DNA of 64,000 bases from an uncultured Flavobacteriales bacterium. GTDB taxonomy: Bacteria; Bacteroidota; Bacteroidia; Flavobacteriales_G; Salibacteraceae. Positions 47,842 to 57,274 of the stretch are shown here, in pieces. The notes beneath the pieces were generated by a model that was not told the DNA's origin, did not search any database, and worked only from the letters and a program-made list of their open reading frames with translations. Numbering within the stretch: position 1 is the first letter of the stretch; each line of letters begins with the position of its first letter. A program made the position numbers and the translations under genes. The stretch spans positions 1 through 64,000 of the forward strand of contig CAJIZE010000015.1 in NCBI GenBank assembly GCA_905181855.1. The letters are read 5' to 3'.

Positions 47842-48723
47842 TTAATTCTTCACCAAGTAAACACCACCAAGAAGAAGACCCATAAAAGCCATTTGAGCTG
47901 AAGTTATCATTTCCCCATCAACCAAACCCCAACCCAAAGCAACCACTGGTATTAAATAGGTTACAGATGACGCAAAAATTGCCGTGGTTTCTTTTACTAA
48001 TGCATTAAAAAGTAATACTGCTATGGCAGTACCAACGATTCCTAGAACTGCTATGTAGGTTAATGGTGGTATTGCATCAACCGTAAAGGTTTGCAAAAAC
48101 TGAGTAGAGTTAAAAAGTAAATAAACTAACGAAAATGGCCCAATAAACATAAAGGCAATTGAGGTTATAGCCAATGGACTTACATTACCCAAATAGTATT
48201 TAATAACGTTTACACTTGAAGCGTAACAAAGCGTTGCAATAACTATAAGCAAAGGATAATAGGATAGATTAGAACCAAAAGAAAATCCACTTTGCGCAAC
48301 CACCAACCCTATGGCTCCTATAAATCCTAATACTACACCAAAAATGCTTTTTTGTTTGGTTTTTGATTTAAACAGAATCACCCCCATTATTAATGTGAAT
48401 ATGGGCACCATCGAGTTCAGCATTCCGCTAAGGGAGCTCGGCAGCACAGTTTGTGCAGTGGTAAACAAGTAAGCAGGCAAGAAATTCCCAAAAAAACCAA
48501 CCCAAAAAATTGGAAAATAATGCTTGGAATGAACCTTCCTAAAATATCTCATCCCAAGTGGCAACATCACTACTGAAGCAAAAAATATTCTTAAAGAGGC
48601 CACTTCGAAATTTGAATAATACTCTAATCCGCGTTTCATTAATATAAATGAACTTCCCCAAACAAGGGCTAAAACGGCCATTGTTGACCATTGTAGGTAT
48701 CTATTTTGTAATGTCCATTTCAT
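47842..48723 (-). CDS. EamA/DMT family permease
   Basis: A drug/metabolite-transporter superfamily membrane protein with ten predicted helices in two EamA halves. The first half starts LALVWGSSFILMKRGLEYYS and has LFTTAQTVLPSSLSGMLNSMVPIF; the second has YVAVLGIVGTAIAVLLFNAL-type sequence and ASSVTYLIPVVALGWG. Substrate unknown. The start is placed at the ATG at 48723 (293 residues); a GTG 36 bases upstream would put the -7 box at 48729 inside the gene. It is divergent from the ABC gene. Confidence 0.85.
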   Translation of the reverse strand: MKWTLQNRYLQWSTMAVLALVWGSSFILMKRGLEYYSNFEVASLRIFFASVVMLPLGMRYFRKVHSKHYFPIFWVGFFGNFLPAYLFTTAQTVLPSSLSGMLNSMVPIFTLIMGVILFKSKTKQKSIFGVVLGFIGAIGLVVAQSGFSFGSNLSYYPLLIVIATLCYASSVNVIKYYLGNVSPLAITSIAFMFIGPFSLVYLLFNSTQFLQTFTVDAIPPLTYIAVLGIVGTAIAVLLFNALVKETTAIFASSVTYLIPVVALGWGLVDGEMITSAQMAFMGLLLGGVYLVKN

Positions 48724-48728
48724 TGCGG

Positions 48729-48736
48729 CAAATGTA
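48729..48736 (-). promoter_or_regulatory. -7 box abutting the EamA start
   Basis: TACATTTG on the minus strand, 5 bases before the ATG at 48723, the same arrangement as at mfd and the ABC gene. It supports the ATG over the upstream GTG. No -33 TTG was found. Confidence 0.4.
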
Positions 48737-48810
48737 TGTTGGCTAACCAGATGATTCACTTAAACTTTAAATGATTGCTCTATACTTTATCAATTCCGTT
48801 TATGTAATGA

Positions 48811-48843
48811 TTGTTTTCAGGTAAAAATCAAGAATTACATTTG
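48811..48843 (+). promoter_or_regulatory. Promoter of the LolD-like ABC gene, leaderless layout
   Basis: TTG at 48811-48813, a 22-base spacer and TACATTTG at 48836-48843, with the ATG only 4 bases further. If used, the transcript starts at or just after the start codon. Confidence 0.55.
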
Positions 48844-48847
48844 TTTT

Positions 48848-49528
48848 ATGGATGCAGTATTAGAACTTGAAGGAATAACTAGACACTTTAAAGTTGGAAC
48901 TCAGGTTGTAAAAGCTTTACAAGGAGTTGATTTAACCATAAACAGAAATGAATATGTTGCCTTAATGGGTACATCTGGTTCAGGTAAATCAACATTAATG
49001 AACATTATTGGTTGCCTAGACACGCCTACGGCAGGAAAATACAAATTGAACGGAACAGATGTTTCTAGATTAATTGATGATCAACTGGCAGAAATCAGAA
49101 ATAAAGAAATAGGATTTGTTTTTCAAACATTCAACTTGTTACCTAGATATACTGCTCTTGAAAACGTTGCATTGCCTCTTGTTTATGCTGGCTACGCAAA
49201 AGCAGAAAGAAACGATATTGCTAACGGTGTGCTAGAGCAAGTTGGGTTATCTGATAGAATGGACCATAAACCAAATGAATTGTCAGGTGGACAACGACAG
49301 AGGGTTGCAGTTGCTAGAGCTTTAGTAAACAAACCATCACTAATTCTTGCTGATGAACCAACAGGAAACTTAGACACAAAAACCTCTCATGAAATCATGG
49401 AGTTGTTTCAGAACATTTATGAATTAGGCAATACCATAGTTGTTGTAACGCATGAGGAAGACATTGCCAAAAAATGCAAACGTGTTGTGCGAATGGTTGA
49501 TGGCATAGTTGGAAGCTACGGTAATTAA
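48848..49528 (+). CDS. ABC transporter ATPase (LolD/MacB type)
   Basis: A 226-residue ATPase with Walker [21 protein letters not shown]-loop [19 protein letters not shown], signature [15 protein letters not shown], Walker [13 protein letters not shown] and the switch VVVTHEED. The sequence belongs to the MacB/LolD/FtsE group that works with mechanotransmission permeases. No permease is adjacent, so its partner lies elsewhere. The adenosyltransferase gene follows after 12 bases. Confidence 0.92.
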   Translation: MDAVLELEGITRHFKVGTQVVKALQGVDLTINRNEYVALMGTSGSGKSTLMNIIGCLDTPTAGKYKLNGTDVSRLIDDQLAEIRNKEIGFVFQTFNLLPRYTALENVALPLVYAGYAKAERNDIANGVLEQVGLSDRMDHKPNELSGGQRQRVAVARALVNKPSLILADEPTGNLDTKTSHEIMELFQNIYELGNTIVVVTHEEDIAKKCKRVVRMVDGIVGSYGN

Positions 49529-49540
49529 AACTATTAAGTT

Positions 49541-50083
49541 ATGAAAATTTACACAAAAGGTGGCGATAAAGGTACTACTTCACTTTTATCAGGCAAACGA
49601 TTAAAAAAGTACAATGTACGTATTGAAGCTTACGGAACAGTTGATGAGCTTAACAGCCATACTGGGTTATTAATTGATTGGATTGACAATAAAAATGTAA
49701 AAACCGAACTTCAAAAAATACAGAACACTTTATTCAATATTGGTTCGCACCTTGCAGCGGATAAACCTCCAAAAGGATTCACTTTGCCTGAGGTAACCAA
49801 CAACAATGTAATAATGCTTGAAAACAGCATCGATGAAATGGACAAATCACTTGCTCCAATGGATTCATTTATTCTTCCGGGTGGCCATCAAAGTGTGTCA
49901 CAAAGCCACATTTGCAGAACAGTTTGCCGACGTGCAGAACGTAGAATTATAGAATTGTCTGATGAGCAAGAAATTGACAATGTTTTAGTAGTTTACCTAA
50001 ACCGCTTGTCCGATTATTACTTCACATTGGCCAGATATCAAAGCCAAATACTTGATATTCAGGATATTAAATGGTCAAAATAG
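49541..50083 (+). CDS. ATP:cob(I)alamin adenosyltransferase (PduO type)
   Basis: Makes adenosylcobalamin from cob(I)alamin and ATP. The 180-residue helical-bundle protein has the ATP-binding N-terminus IYTKGGDKGTTSLLSGKRLKKYNVR, EAYGTVDELNSHTG, and the C-terminal RTVCRRAERRIIELSDEQ with VYLNRLSDYYFTLAR. In the first motif Gly replaces the usual Thr (TKGGD instead of TKTGD). It is probably co-transcribed with the ABC gene, 12 bases upstream. No cobalamin riboswitch is seen. Confidence 0.92.
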   Translation: MKIYTKGGDKGTTSLLSGKRLKKYNVRIEAYGTVDELNSHTGLLIDWIDNKNVKTELQKIQNTLFNIGSHLAADKPPKGFTLPEVTNNNVIMLENSIDEMDKSLAPMDSFILPGGHQSVSQSHICRTVCRRAERRIIELSDEQEIDNVLVVYLNRLSDYYFTLARYQSQILDIQDIKWSK

Positions 50084-50098
50084 TGTTAAAAAAATTAC

Positions 50099-50128
50099 TT
50101 TGAAAAGTCATAATTAAAATTAATTTTG
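50099..50128 (+). promoter_or_regulatory. Promoter of the DUF2795 gene
   Basis: TTTG at 50099-50102, 18 bases, then TAATTTTG at 50121-50128. This is a full match to the Bacteroidota consensus, leaving about 23 bases of leader before the ATG at 50158. Confidence 0.7.
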
Positions 50129-50157
50129 CAGAAATAACTACTTTAAAAAGAAACCAC

Positions 50158-50379
50158 ATGTATTGGACTCTTGAATTAGCATCCTACTTAGAAGATGCAC
50201 CTTGGCCTGCTTCGAAAGATGAATTGATTGATTACGCGATTAGAACAGGAGCGCCTTTAGAAGTTGTTGAGAATTTGCAGGAACTTGAAGAGGAGGGAGA
50301 TAACTTTGAAAACATCGAAGATATTTGGCCGGATTACCCCACTAAAGAAGACTTCTTCTTTAACGAGGATGAATATTAA
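50158..50379 (+). CDS. DUF2795 family small acidic protein
   Basis: A 73-residue acidic protein of the DUF2795 type. The N-terminus has LASYLEDAPWPASKDELIDYAIRTGAPLEVVENL, resembling the DUF2795 helical motif, then a tail rich in Glu, Asp and aromatics (WPDYPTKEDFFFNEDE). Function unknown. It has its own promoter and terminator, so it is a single-gene unit. Confidence 0.8.
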   Translation: MYWTLELASYLEDAPWPASKDELIDYAIRTGAPLEVVENLQELEEEGDNFENIEDIWPDYPTKEDFFFNEDEY

Positions 50380-50394
50380 ATAACACTAAAACAT

Positions 50395-50433
50395 AAAAAA
50401 GCCTCGTGAAAACATTTTATCGGGGCTTTTTTT
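50395..50433. terminator. Bidirectional terminator between DUF2795 and yqeY
   Basis: AAAAAAGCCTCG (50395-50406) pairs with CGGGGCTTTTTT (50421-50432), with one G-U pair and an AT-rich loop of 14 bases. It separates the convergent DUF2795 gene and the yqeY end of the dcw operon. Confidence 0.75.
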
Positions 50434-50456
50434 ATTCTATTCGTTGGGTAATACTA

Positions 50457-50906
50457 TTAGGTTAGTTCTTCTTTTACCAATTTAGAAATTGTTTTCCCAT
50501 CGGTTAATCCGGCAAGCTTTTTCATCAACATTCCCATTACCTTTCCCATGTCGCCAGGGCCAGAAGCTCCTGTTTGAGCAACAGCTTCTTTCACATGAGT
50601 TCGCACATCACCTTCACTCATCTGTTGAGGTAAATAAGCTTCAATCACAGCCGCTTGGCTTTCCTCATTTTCGGCAAGATCTGCTCTATTCTGCTCGCGG
50701 TATAAAGTGGCAGAATCTTTTCGCTGCTTAACTAATTTCTGTACTATTTTTAATACCGTTTCATCCGACACCTCTATACTTGCACCTTTCTCTGATGCTG
50801 CCAATAAAATAGCGGCTTTTACTGCACGTAAAGACTCAAGCTTTTCACGTTCTTTAGCCTTCATTGCAGATTTTATATCCTCGTTAATTTGTTGCGCTAT
50901 ACTCAT
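50457..50906 (-). CDS. GatB/YqeY domain protein
   Basis: A 149-residue YqeY protein, related to the tRNA-binding tail of the amidotransferase subunit GatB. It contains INEDIKSAMKAKEREKLESLRAVKAAI, the Q-rich middle YLPQQMS and GPGDMGKVMGMLMKKLAGLTDGK. The start is the ATG at 50906 (SIAQQINEDIKSAM); a longer frame to 51035 would lie inside ftsZ and has no family match. It starts one base after the ftsZ stop, so it is the last gene of the dcw run. Confidence 0.9.
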   Translation of the reverse strand: MSIAQQINEDIKSAMKAKEREKLESLRAVKAAILLAASEKGASIEVSDETVLKIVQKLVKQRKDSATLYREQNRADLAENEESQAAVIEAYLPQQMSEGDVRTHVKEAVAQTGASGPGDMGKVMGMLMKKLAGLTDGKTISKLVKEELT

Positions 50907-50907
50907 A

Positions 50908-52623
50908 TTAATCAACGTTATCGTGTAAAAACGAATTATTTGGTTTAATCTCAGTTCGCTTGTTGCCATCCTCATCCTCTGATTCAGACAAAGTGTATCT
51001 TGAAACTTGTGACTCTGATGAATGTGCAACATCATTTAAAGTAACCTTTCTACGAACATAAGCTGGCTCATTTTCCATTTCTGTAACTCCATTTGGAGTT
51101 TTTAATCTTACGCTAAGGTTCTTCAACCTCATCATACGTTCTTCTGCTCTTTTCTGACGCTCGTCATCAGTTAAATTCATAATAGACTCAACTTCTGCGG
51201 AAACCTCTTTGGTTACTAAAGTTGGCTCTTCAATAATTTTATCCTGGTTTTCTTCTTCGAAACCATCTACTATTTCTGACTTAGATTCCACCTCAGGCTC
51301 TTTTACCTCTTCAATATCACCGAGTTGATAAATAATTGGTGGTTTGATGCTATCCGTACTTTTAGGCTTCAAAAATGGCTCTTCAGATTTTTCTTCTTCT
51401 GGAGGTTCAATTTTAGCTGGCTTGAATGCTGGGGCCGAGTTACTTAAATCAAACTCTATAGAACCTTGAGTTGTTTGATTGTTATCCTTACTTATTAAAT
51501 TTGGTTCTTCCTCTTCTTTCTTCTCTTCAACTTTAGGAGTACTCCTAATTTTTGCCTTGAATGGATCAGTTAAAGTTGTTTTAACTTCATCATCAATGGT
51601 ATAAACCTTTGTTTTTGGAACGTTTGATGTCAGTACATTTTCGCTGGTGGTTCCTTTTTCTTTAAAACCTGTCGCAATTAAAGTAACCGAAATTTGATCA
51701 CCTAACGACTCATCTTTACCGTAACCCCAAATAATATCGGCTGATTCACCTGCTTCATCTTGGATGTAATCTGTAATATCAGAAATTTCATCCATGAGTA
51801 ACTCTTCAGTTCCGAATGAAATATTTAATAATATGTATTTAGCGCCACGTATGTTATTGTCGTTAAGAAGTGGTGAAGTTAACGCATGTTCAACCGCTGT
51901 AATTGCTCTGTTTTCACCTCCTGCTGCTGCCGACCCCATAATCGCAACGCCGCCTTCAGACATAACAGTTCTTACATCTTCAAAATCAACGTTGATATAA
52001 CCAATTCTGGTGATTATTTCAGCTATTCCTTTTGAAGCTGTCGTTAATACATTATCGGCATGATCAAAAGCCGCACCTACCGAAAGGTTGCCGTAAATCT
52101 CTCTCAGCTTGTCGTTGTTTATGACAAGCAGCGTGTCAACATATTGCTTAATTTCTTTGATACCTTCTGATGCCTGAAGCTTCCTTTTACGGCCTTCAAA
52201 CGCAAATGGTAAGGTAACTATGCCCACGGTTAGAATACCTAGCTCTTTAGCTGCCTCAGCTATAATTGGAGCTGCGCCAGTACCAGTGCCACCCCCCATT
52301 CCAGCTGTAATAAAAACCATCTTGGTGTTGGTTTTTAAAATTTCGCGGATTTGGTCAATGTTTTCTATAGCTGCATTCTTACCAACTTCAGGAATTGAGC
52401 CTGCTCCTCTGCCTTCAGTTAAGGTTGAGCCCAACTGAATTTTATGAGGAACTGGGCTTATATCCAAAGCTTGTTGATCGGTGTTACAAACTAAGAAATC
52501 AACTCCGTCGATTCCTTGACTAAACATATGGTTTACGGCATTGCTTCCACCGCCTCCTACTCCAACTACCTTAATAATTGAAGATTGGTTTTTTGGTAAA
52601 TCAAATTTCATCTTGTCTGACAT
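50908..52623 (-). CDS. ftsZ: Cell division protein FtsZ
   Basis: Tubulin-like GTPase that forms the Z ring. The 571-residue protein has GVGGGGSNAVNHMF, the GTP-binding GGGTGTGAAP motif near residue 110, and the T7 synergy loop NVDFEDVRTVM. After about residue 330 comes an acidic, disordered linker of about 180 residues. The end carries NEPAYVRRKVTLNDVAHSSES, the Bacteroidota version of the C-terminal peptide that binds FtsA, then another 40 residues. It follows ftsA by 15 bases. Confidence 0.98.
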   Translation of the reverse strand: MSDKMKFDLPKNQSSIIKVVGVGGGGSNAVNHMFSQGIDGVDFLVCNTDQQALDISPVPHKIQLGSTLTEGRGAGSIPEVGKNAAIENIDQIREILKTNTKMVFITAGMGGGTGTGAAPIIAEAAKELGILTVGIVTLPFAFEGRKRKLQASEGIKEIKQYVDTLLVINNDKLREIYGNLSVGAAFDHADNVLTTASKGIAEIITRIGYINVDFEDVRTVMSEGGVAIMGSAAAGGENRAITAVEHALTSPLLNDNNIRGAKYILLNISFGTEELLMDEISDITDYIQDEAGESADIIWGYGKDESLGDQISVTLIATGFKEKGTTSENVLTSNVPKTKVYTIDDEVKTTLTDPFKAKIRSTPKVEEKKEEEEPNLISKDNNQTTQGSIEFDLSNSAPAFKPAKIEPPEEEKSEEPFLKPKSTDSIKPPIIYQLGDIEEVKEPEVESKSEIVDGFEEENQDKIIEEPTLVTKEVSAEVESIMNLTDDERQKRAEERMMRLKNLSVRLKTPNGVTEMENEPAYVRRKVTLNDVAHSSESQVSRYTLSESEDEDGNKRTEIKPNNSFLHDNVD

Positions 52624-52638
52624 TTTATAATTATGGGG

Positions 52639-53961
52639 TTATTCTATATAATCGTCTTTTAACCATCCGGTTGTTTTAATGATAAAATCATCTAAAAAAG
52701 TAGATTTTTTTCGGACTTGAGGCTTCACCTCTTCAATAACTTCTTCTATTTTAGATTGCTCATCTTCTTTCATTTCAATTTTTTCGTTAGAAAAATGATT
52801 AGCGCTTCTTCTTAAATTTTCATATCCTACCAAAATCAATCCTACACCGGTTGAAAACATTGGTGAAGTAACCTCTTCTGAGCCACTGGCAACGTGCTCT
52901 GTAGGAAAGCCGATTCTTGTCGGCATTCCTGTAATATACTCAAACAATTGAGCTATATATTTTAGCTGCGAGCCACCGCCTGTAATAACTATACCTGCGA
53001 TTAGTTTCTTAGCATAGCCTGAAATTTTAATTTCATAGTAAATTTGCTCTATTATCTCTTCCATTCTTGCCTCAATAATACTAGCAAGGTTCTTTAAAGA
53101 AATCTCTTTTGGTTCGCGACCTCTTAAACCCGGAATGGCTACAATTTCATTGTCTTGATTTTCGGATGTTAAAGCAGATCCAAATTTCACTTTTAACAAT
53201 TCAGCTTGTTTTTTAATTATTGAACAACCATCTTTTATGTCTTCTGAAATGATATTTCCTCCGAAAGGAATAACAGCTGTATGACGAATTATGTTTTCTT
53301 GAAAAATTGCTACATCAGTAGTTCCGCCACCAATATCAACCAATACTACACCAGCTTCTTTTTCTTCTTCACTTAGAACCGAATCGGATGACGCAAGAGG
53401 TTCTAAAGTAATACCTGCTATTCGCAAGCCAGCCTTTTCAACACACTTTGTAATGTTTTTTACTGCTGCAACTTGAGCTGTAATAATATGAAAGTTAGCC
53501 TCTAAACGACGTCCTGACATACCTATAGGGTTTGACAAGCCTCTTTCGTTATCTACAGTATAATCTTGTGGAATTACATTGATAATTTCCTCTCCAGGAA
53601 GCATCACCAATTTATACATATCTTCAACCAAGGCATCAATATCGTCTTGTGTGATTTCCTCATCGTAGCTAGGCCGAGTAATTATACCATGATGTTGTAG
53701 CGACTTTATATGCTGTCCTGCTATTCCTACATTTACCGTTTTAATCTTATATCCTGATTTTTCTTCTGCTTCGTTAACTGCCTTTACAATAGCATCAACT
53801 GTTGGAGTAATATGTGTTACCACACCACGCGTAACTCCAGGAGATGAAGATTTACCCATCCCTAAAATTTCCAATTTGTTGTGTTCGTTTTTCTTTCCAA
53901 CGAGACAAGCAATTTTGGTAGTTCCTATATCTAATCCTACAACTATTTCAGTTTTCTGCAT
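52639..53961 (-). CDS. ftsA: Cell division protein FtsA
   Basis: Actin-like ATPase that tethers FtsZ to the membrane. The 440-residue protein starts EIVVGLDIGTTKIACLVGKK (phosphate-1), has the SHS2 (1C) insertion (THITPTVDAIVKAVNEAEEKSG), phosphate-2 VLVDIGGGTTDVAIF and the adenosine motif GIVITGGGSQLKYI. The C-terminus has FLDDFIIKTTGWLKDDYIE as a candidate amphipathic membrane anchor. Spacing: 4 bases after ftsQ, 15 before ftsZ. Confidence 0.97.
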   Translation of the reverse strand: MQKTEIVVGLDIGTTKIACLVGKKNEHNKLEILGMGKSSSPGVTRGVVTHITPTVDAIVKAVNEAEEKSGYKIKTVNVGIAGQHIKSLQHHGIITRPSYDEEITQDDIDALVEDMYKLVMLPGEEIINVIPQDYTVDNERGLSNPIGMSGRRLEANFHIITAQVAAVKNITKCVEKAGLRIAGITLEPLASSDSVLSEEEKEAGVVLVDIGGGTTDVAIFQENIIRHTAVIPFGGNIISEDIKDGCSIIKKQAELLKVKFGSALTSENQDNEIVAIPGLRGREPKEISLKNLASIIEARMEEIIEQIYYEIKISGYAKKLIAGIVITGGGSQLKYIAQLFEYITGMPTRIGFPTEHVASGSEEVTSPMFSTGVGLILVGYENLRRSANHFSNEKIEMKEDEQSKIEEVIEEVKPQVRKKSTFLDDFIIKTTGWLKDDYIE

Positions 53962-53965
53962 GGCG

Positions 53966-54841
53966 CTAAATTTTTATACAAACCACTTGGTTTTTATATT
54001 TTAAATTAATCTTTGAATACTCATTCCATCCGGTTTTATTCAAACCATCTTTGTAAAACAACTTCAGTTTCGCAAATTTCTTATCCAATTTTTCAACTTC
54101 TCCAAGTATAATCTGATGGTTCCCCACCCTTGGAATCAATTCAAAATCTCCCGAGTTATTAACATAGATCTGCGATATCTGGGCATTCCAGAATTTATCA
54201 GCAGCTATAAATTTCGCTAACTCGTACAATCCCACGTATTGCTTGAAAGAACGGATAGAATCAATTTCTTCAGAGCGCAAATTCTCTATTTTATTCATGG
54301 AATTCAATAGGCCTTCAGTAAACTTATCAATACTCCACTTTTGATTCTTTGACAATCGATACAGTGAATAGTAGTCTGTATCTATGTTTCCGTTGGCTAC
54401 AACCACTCTTGCAGTATAACTAAAAGATAAAGGCATTATGACTCCACTTTCATCCAAATAGAAACTTTCTCCTTTCATATTGAAAATTCTAATCAACGGT
54501 TTACGCTGTTGAACGTCAACCCTTAATTCACCATTAATCGTGGTATAAACATCTGCATTTTTCACAAATGGATTGTCCTTTAAAAAAGTCTCTATTTCTT
54601 GAATATCAATAGATTCTAACATCCTGTTACTATCAGCCTTGTAACCCAAATTATTAAGAATACCTAGGACATCATCTTCAAGAATAAAATAGTTATTGTG
54701 GACTCTATTTATTAGAATTTTAATATCCGTTATGGGGGTTTTACTTTGCTTAGCATTGGTAAACCCCAACACCACTAGCACGCCAATGAAAGCAGAGCTC
54801 CACCCTAATATATTTAACCATTTAATTACCGTAGCGTTCAT
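53966..54841 (-). CDS. ftsQ: Cell division protein FtsQ
   Basis: Bitopic divisome protein of 291 residues with one N-terminal helix (ILGWSSAFIGVLVVLGF) and periplasmic POTRA-like and beta domains (SIDIQEIETFLKDNPFVKNADVYTTINGEL, then VQQRKPLIRIFN and the LDESG motif). Sequence divergence is normal for FtsQ, but position between murC and ftsA and the FLKDNPFVKNA motif are convincing. Its start overlaps the murC stop by 20 bases. Confidence 0.92.
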   Translation of the reverse strand: MNATVIKWLNILGWSSAFIGVLVVLGFTNAKQSKTPITDIKILINRVHNNYFILEDDVLGILNNLGYKADSNRMLESIDIQEIETFLKDNPFVKNADVYTTINGELRVDVQQRKPLIRIFNMKGESFYLDESGVIMPLSFSYTARVVVANGNIDTDYYSLYRLSKNQKWSIDKFTEGLLNSMNKIENLRSEEIDSIRSFKQYVGLYELAKFIAADKFWNAQISQIYVNNSGDFELIPRVGNHQIILGEVEKLDKKFAKLKLFYKDGLNKTGWNEYSKINLKYKNQVVCIKI

Positions 54842-56168
54842 CTATTGCAATTTTTATTGGTTCAACAATTTGATCAATATCACCGGCTCCCATGGTCAAT
54901 ATTATTTCATTTGAATCTGTTGTTGCTTTTCTAATGGCCTCCGATTTTGAAACTACTTTTTTTGATGAAGATTTAATTTTATTTAAAAGCCATTCACTGG
55001 TTACGCCCTCCAATGAAAGTTCCCTTGCAGGGTAAATGTCAAGTAACAAAACTTCATCTAAAACGCTTAAAGCAATCGCAAACTCATTTACAAAATCACG
55101 TGTTCTAGTATATAAATGAGGCTGAAATATTCCTGTTATTTTTCTTGAAGGATACATTTCTTGAACTGAACCTAAAAATGCTATTAACTCCGTTGGATGA
55201 TGTGCGTAATCATCAATGTAAATTTTTTGAGAATACTTGCAGTGTGTTTCAAAACGCCTCTTAATTCCTGCAAAAGACTTTAAGCCCCTAATTAACTGGG
55301 AAGCAGTGCCCCCAAGTTCAAGAAAAACCGCGGAGGCAACTGTAGCGTTTTCGACATTGTGTCTACCCGCTATACCTAATTCGATATCAAAAACCTTACT
55401 GGCAGGTGTTTGAATATCAAAAAAGTACGAACCATTTTCAACTTTAATATTACTTGCTTTACAGTTTGCTTCACCCTTAATTGAATATGTCAAGCTCTTT
55501 TTCATATCTATTTCAGCTGATGAATTAACCCATGATTTTGATTCAGCAAGTGCAACAAATTGCCCAAAGGTTTCTTCTATATCTTTCTTTCCTGAATATA
55601 TATCCAAGTGGTCCTGATCAGTAGATGTAAGAACGGTATAAGCAGGTTTTAGCCTTAAAAAAGATCGATCAAATTCATCCGCTTCTATAACCTGAATTTC
55701 AGGTTTATCTGACAAAATTAAATTTGAATTATAGTTTGATGAAACTCCACCAATGAATGCGTTTACTTTAAAGTTTGATGCCTTTAGTAAATGAGCCAAC
55801 ATACACGTAACCGTAGTCTTACCATGTGTTCCCCCAACGGCAATGGTTGGATACATTGCGCTAATTTCACCTAAAACCTCAGCTCTTTTTTTACAATTGT
55901 ATTGATACTTTAAAGCAAATTTTAACTCCATATTTTCTTTTGGAATAGCTGGCGTATAAACAACCAAATCTGAAGCATTAAGGTGTCCTTCATCTTCATT
56001 ATAATAAACAACTATTCCTTCCGACGCTAGCGTTTTAGTTAATGGAGTTTCGGTTTTATCGTAACCACTTACTTTAATGTTATAATAATTAAAATAGCGA
56101 GCAAGCGCACTCATACCTATGCCACCGATGCCAATAAAATAAACACTATTTAAATTATTCAGATTCAT
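54822..56168 (-). CDS. murC: UDP-N-acetylmuramate-L-alanine ligase
   Basis: Adds L-alanine to UDP-MurNAc, the first amino acid of the stem peptide. The 448-residue protein has a Rossmann start VYFIGIGGIGMSALARYF, the ATP site VGGTHGKTTVTCMLAH, the central EADEFDRSFLRL, and C-terminal DDYAHHPTELIAFLGS. It is complete. Its start overlaps murG by 4 bases (ATGA) and its end overlaps ftsQ by 20. Confidence 0.98.
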   Translation of the reverse strand: MNLNNLNSVYFIGIGGIGMSALARYFNYYNIKVSGYDKTETPLTKTLASEGIVVYYNEDEGHLNASDLVVYTPAIPKENMELKFALKYQYNCKKRAEVLGEISAMYPTIAVGGTHGKTTVTCMLAHLLKASNFKVNAFIGGVSSNYNSNLILSDKPEIQVIEADEFDRSFLRLKPAYTVLTSTDQDHLDIYSGKKDIEETFGQFVALAESKSWVNSSAEIDMKKSLTYSIKGEANCKASNIKVENGSYFFDIQTPASKVFDIELGIAGRHNVENATVASAVFLELGGTASQLIRGLKSFAGIKRRFETHCKYSQKIYIDDYAHHPTELIAFLGSVQEMYPSRKITGIFQPHLYTRTRDFVNEFAIALSVLDEVLLLDIYPARELSLEGVTSEWLLNKIKSSSKKVVSKSEAIRKATTDSNEIILTMGAGDIDQIVEPIKIAIDERYGN

Positions 56169-57274
56169 TGTTTTATCAAGGCCAATACTTCTTTCGCAAT
56201 TATTGTAGCCGAATTTTCTTTCGCCAGTTTTTCAATATTATTTGACAGCTCTTGCAGCTTCTCTTTATTTGCAAGTAACTGAATAGATTCTTTTACTAAA
56301 TTTTGATTTGCTTGTGCATCAGTTACCATTAAAGCTGCTTCATTATTTACTAATGACCTAGCATTTTTAGTTTGATGATCTTCGGCGGCGTGAGGAAACG
56401 GAACCAAAACACTAGGTTTCTTTGTTAAACACAACTCAGAAACTGCGATAGCACCTGCTCTTGAAATTACTAAATCTGCAACTGCATAAGCTAAATCCAT
56501 TTCCTTTATAAACTGATGAACTTTTACTCCCTTGTCTGAAAAGGGCTTTGCCTCAAAATTCATTTCTTCATAGGTGAATTCCCCTGTTTGCCATACCAAC
56601 TGAATCCCATTTTCAATGAATTGCTTAAGTCCGTCCTTAATGGCAATATTAACCGCTCTTGCTCCTAGAGATCCACCAACCACCAATATGGTGGGCTTAT
56701 CAGAATTTAACCCAAAGAATTTCAAAGCTTGTTCTCTTTTTCCTTTAATCTGTATTACGTTCTGACGAACTGGATTACCCGTAAACACAATTTTATTAGC
56801 TGGAAAAAAGCTTTCCATATCTGGATATGCAACACAAATTTTTGCAGCATTTTTTGCAAGTAATTTATTAGTTATACCTGCATATGAATTTTGCTCTTGA
56901 ATAACAGTTGGAATATTGCTTGCTCCTGCCATTTTAAGTACGGGTCCGCTCGCAAACCCTCCTGTTCCAACTGCGACGTCAGGTTTAAATGCTTTTATGA
57001 TTTTTCTAGCATTCCATAAGCTACTTATTACTTTAAATGGAAAACTTAAATTCTTTAATGTCAAACTTCGTTGCAAACCGCTAATCCACAAACCTTTTAT
57101 AGGATATCCGGCTTCAGGGACTTTTTCCATTTCCATTTTACCTTTAGCTCCAACAAAAAGAATCTCTGAATTAGGATTAATTGCTTTAATAGCATTTGCA
57201 ATAGCAATTGCCGGAAAAATATGTCCCCCGGTGCCTCCACCACTAATAATTACTTTAGGCGATTGCGAACTCAT
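56165..57274 (-). CDS. murG: UDP-GlcNAc:lipid I glycosyltransferase MurG
   Basis: Forms lipid II by adding GlcNAc to lipid I at the inner face of the membrane. GT28 enzyme of 369 residues from the ATG at 57274 (an upstream TTG would add seven residues inside ftsW). Motifs: VIISGGGTGGHIFPAIAIAN, VGTGGFASGPVLKMA, VVGGSLGARAVN and the donor site VISRAGAIAVSELCLTKKPSVLVPFPHAAEDHQTKNA. Its start overlaps the ftsW stop by 20 bases. Confidence 0.97.
   Translation of the reverse strand: MSSQSPKVIISGGGTGGHIFPAIAIANAIKAINPNSEILFVGAKGKMEMEKVPEAGYPIKGLWISGLQRSLTLKNLSFPFKVISSLWNARKIIKAFKPDVAVGTGGFASGPVLKMAGASNIPTVIQEQNSYAGITNKLLAKNAAKICVAYPDMESFFPANKIVFTGNPVRQNVIQIKGKREQALKFFGLNSDKPTILVVGGSLGARAVNIAIKDGLKQFIENGIQLVWQTGEFTYEEMNFEAKPFSDKGVKVHQFIKEMDLAYAVADLVISRAGAIAVSELCLTKKPSVLVPFPHAAEDHQTKNARSLVNNEAALMVTDAQANQNLVKESIQLLANKEKLQELSNNIEKLAKENSATIIAKEVLALIKQ

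Noticed and set aside
50907-51035. N-terminal extension of YqeY into ftsZ
   Set aside because: The 43 extra residues lie in another frame of ftsZ and lack family similarity; the ATG at 50906 gives the normal YqeY length.
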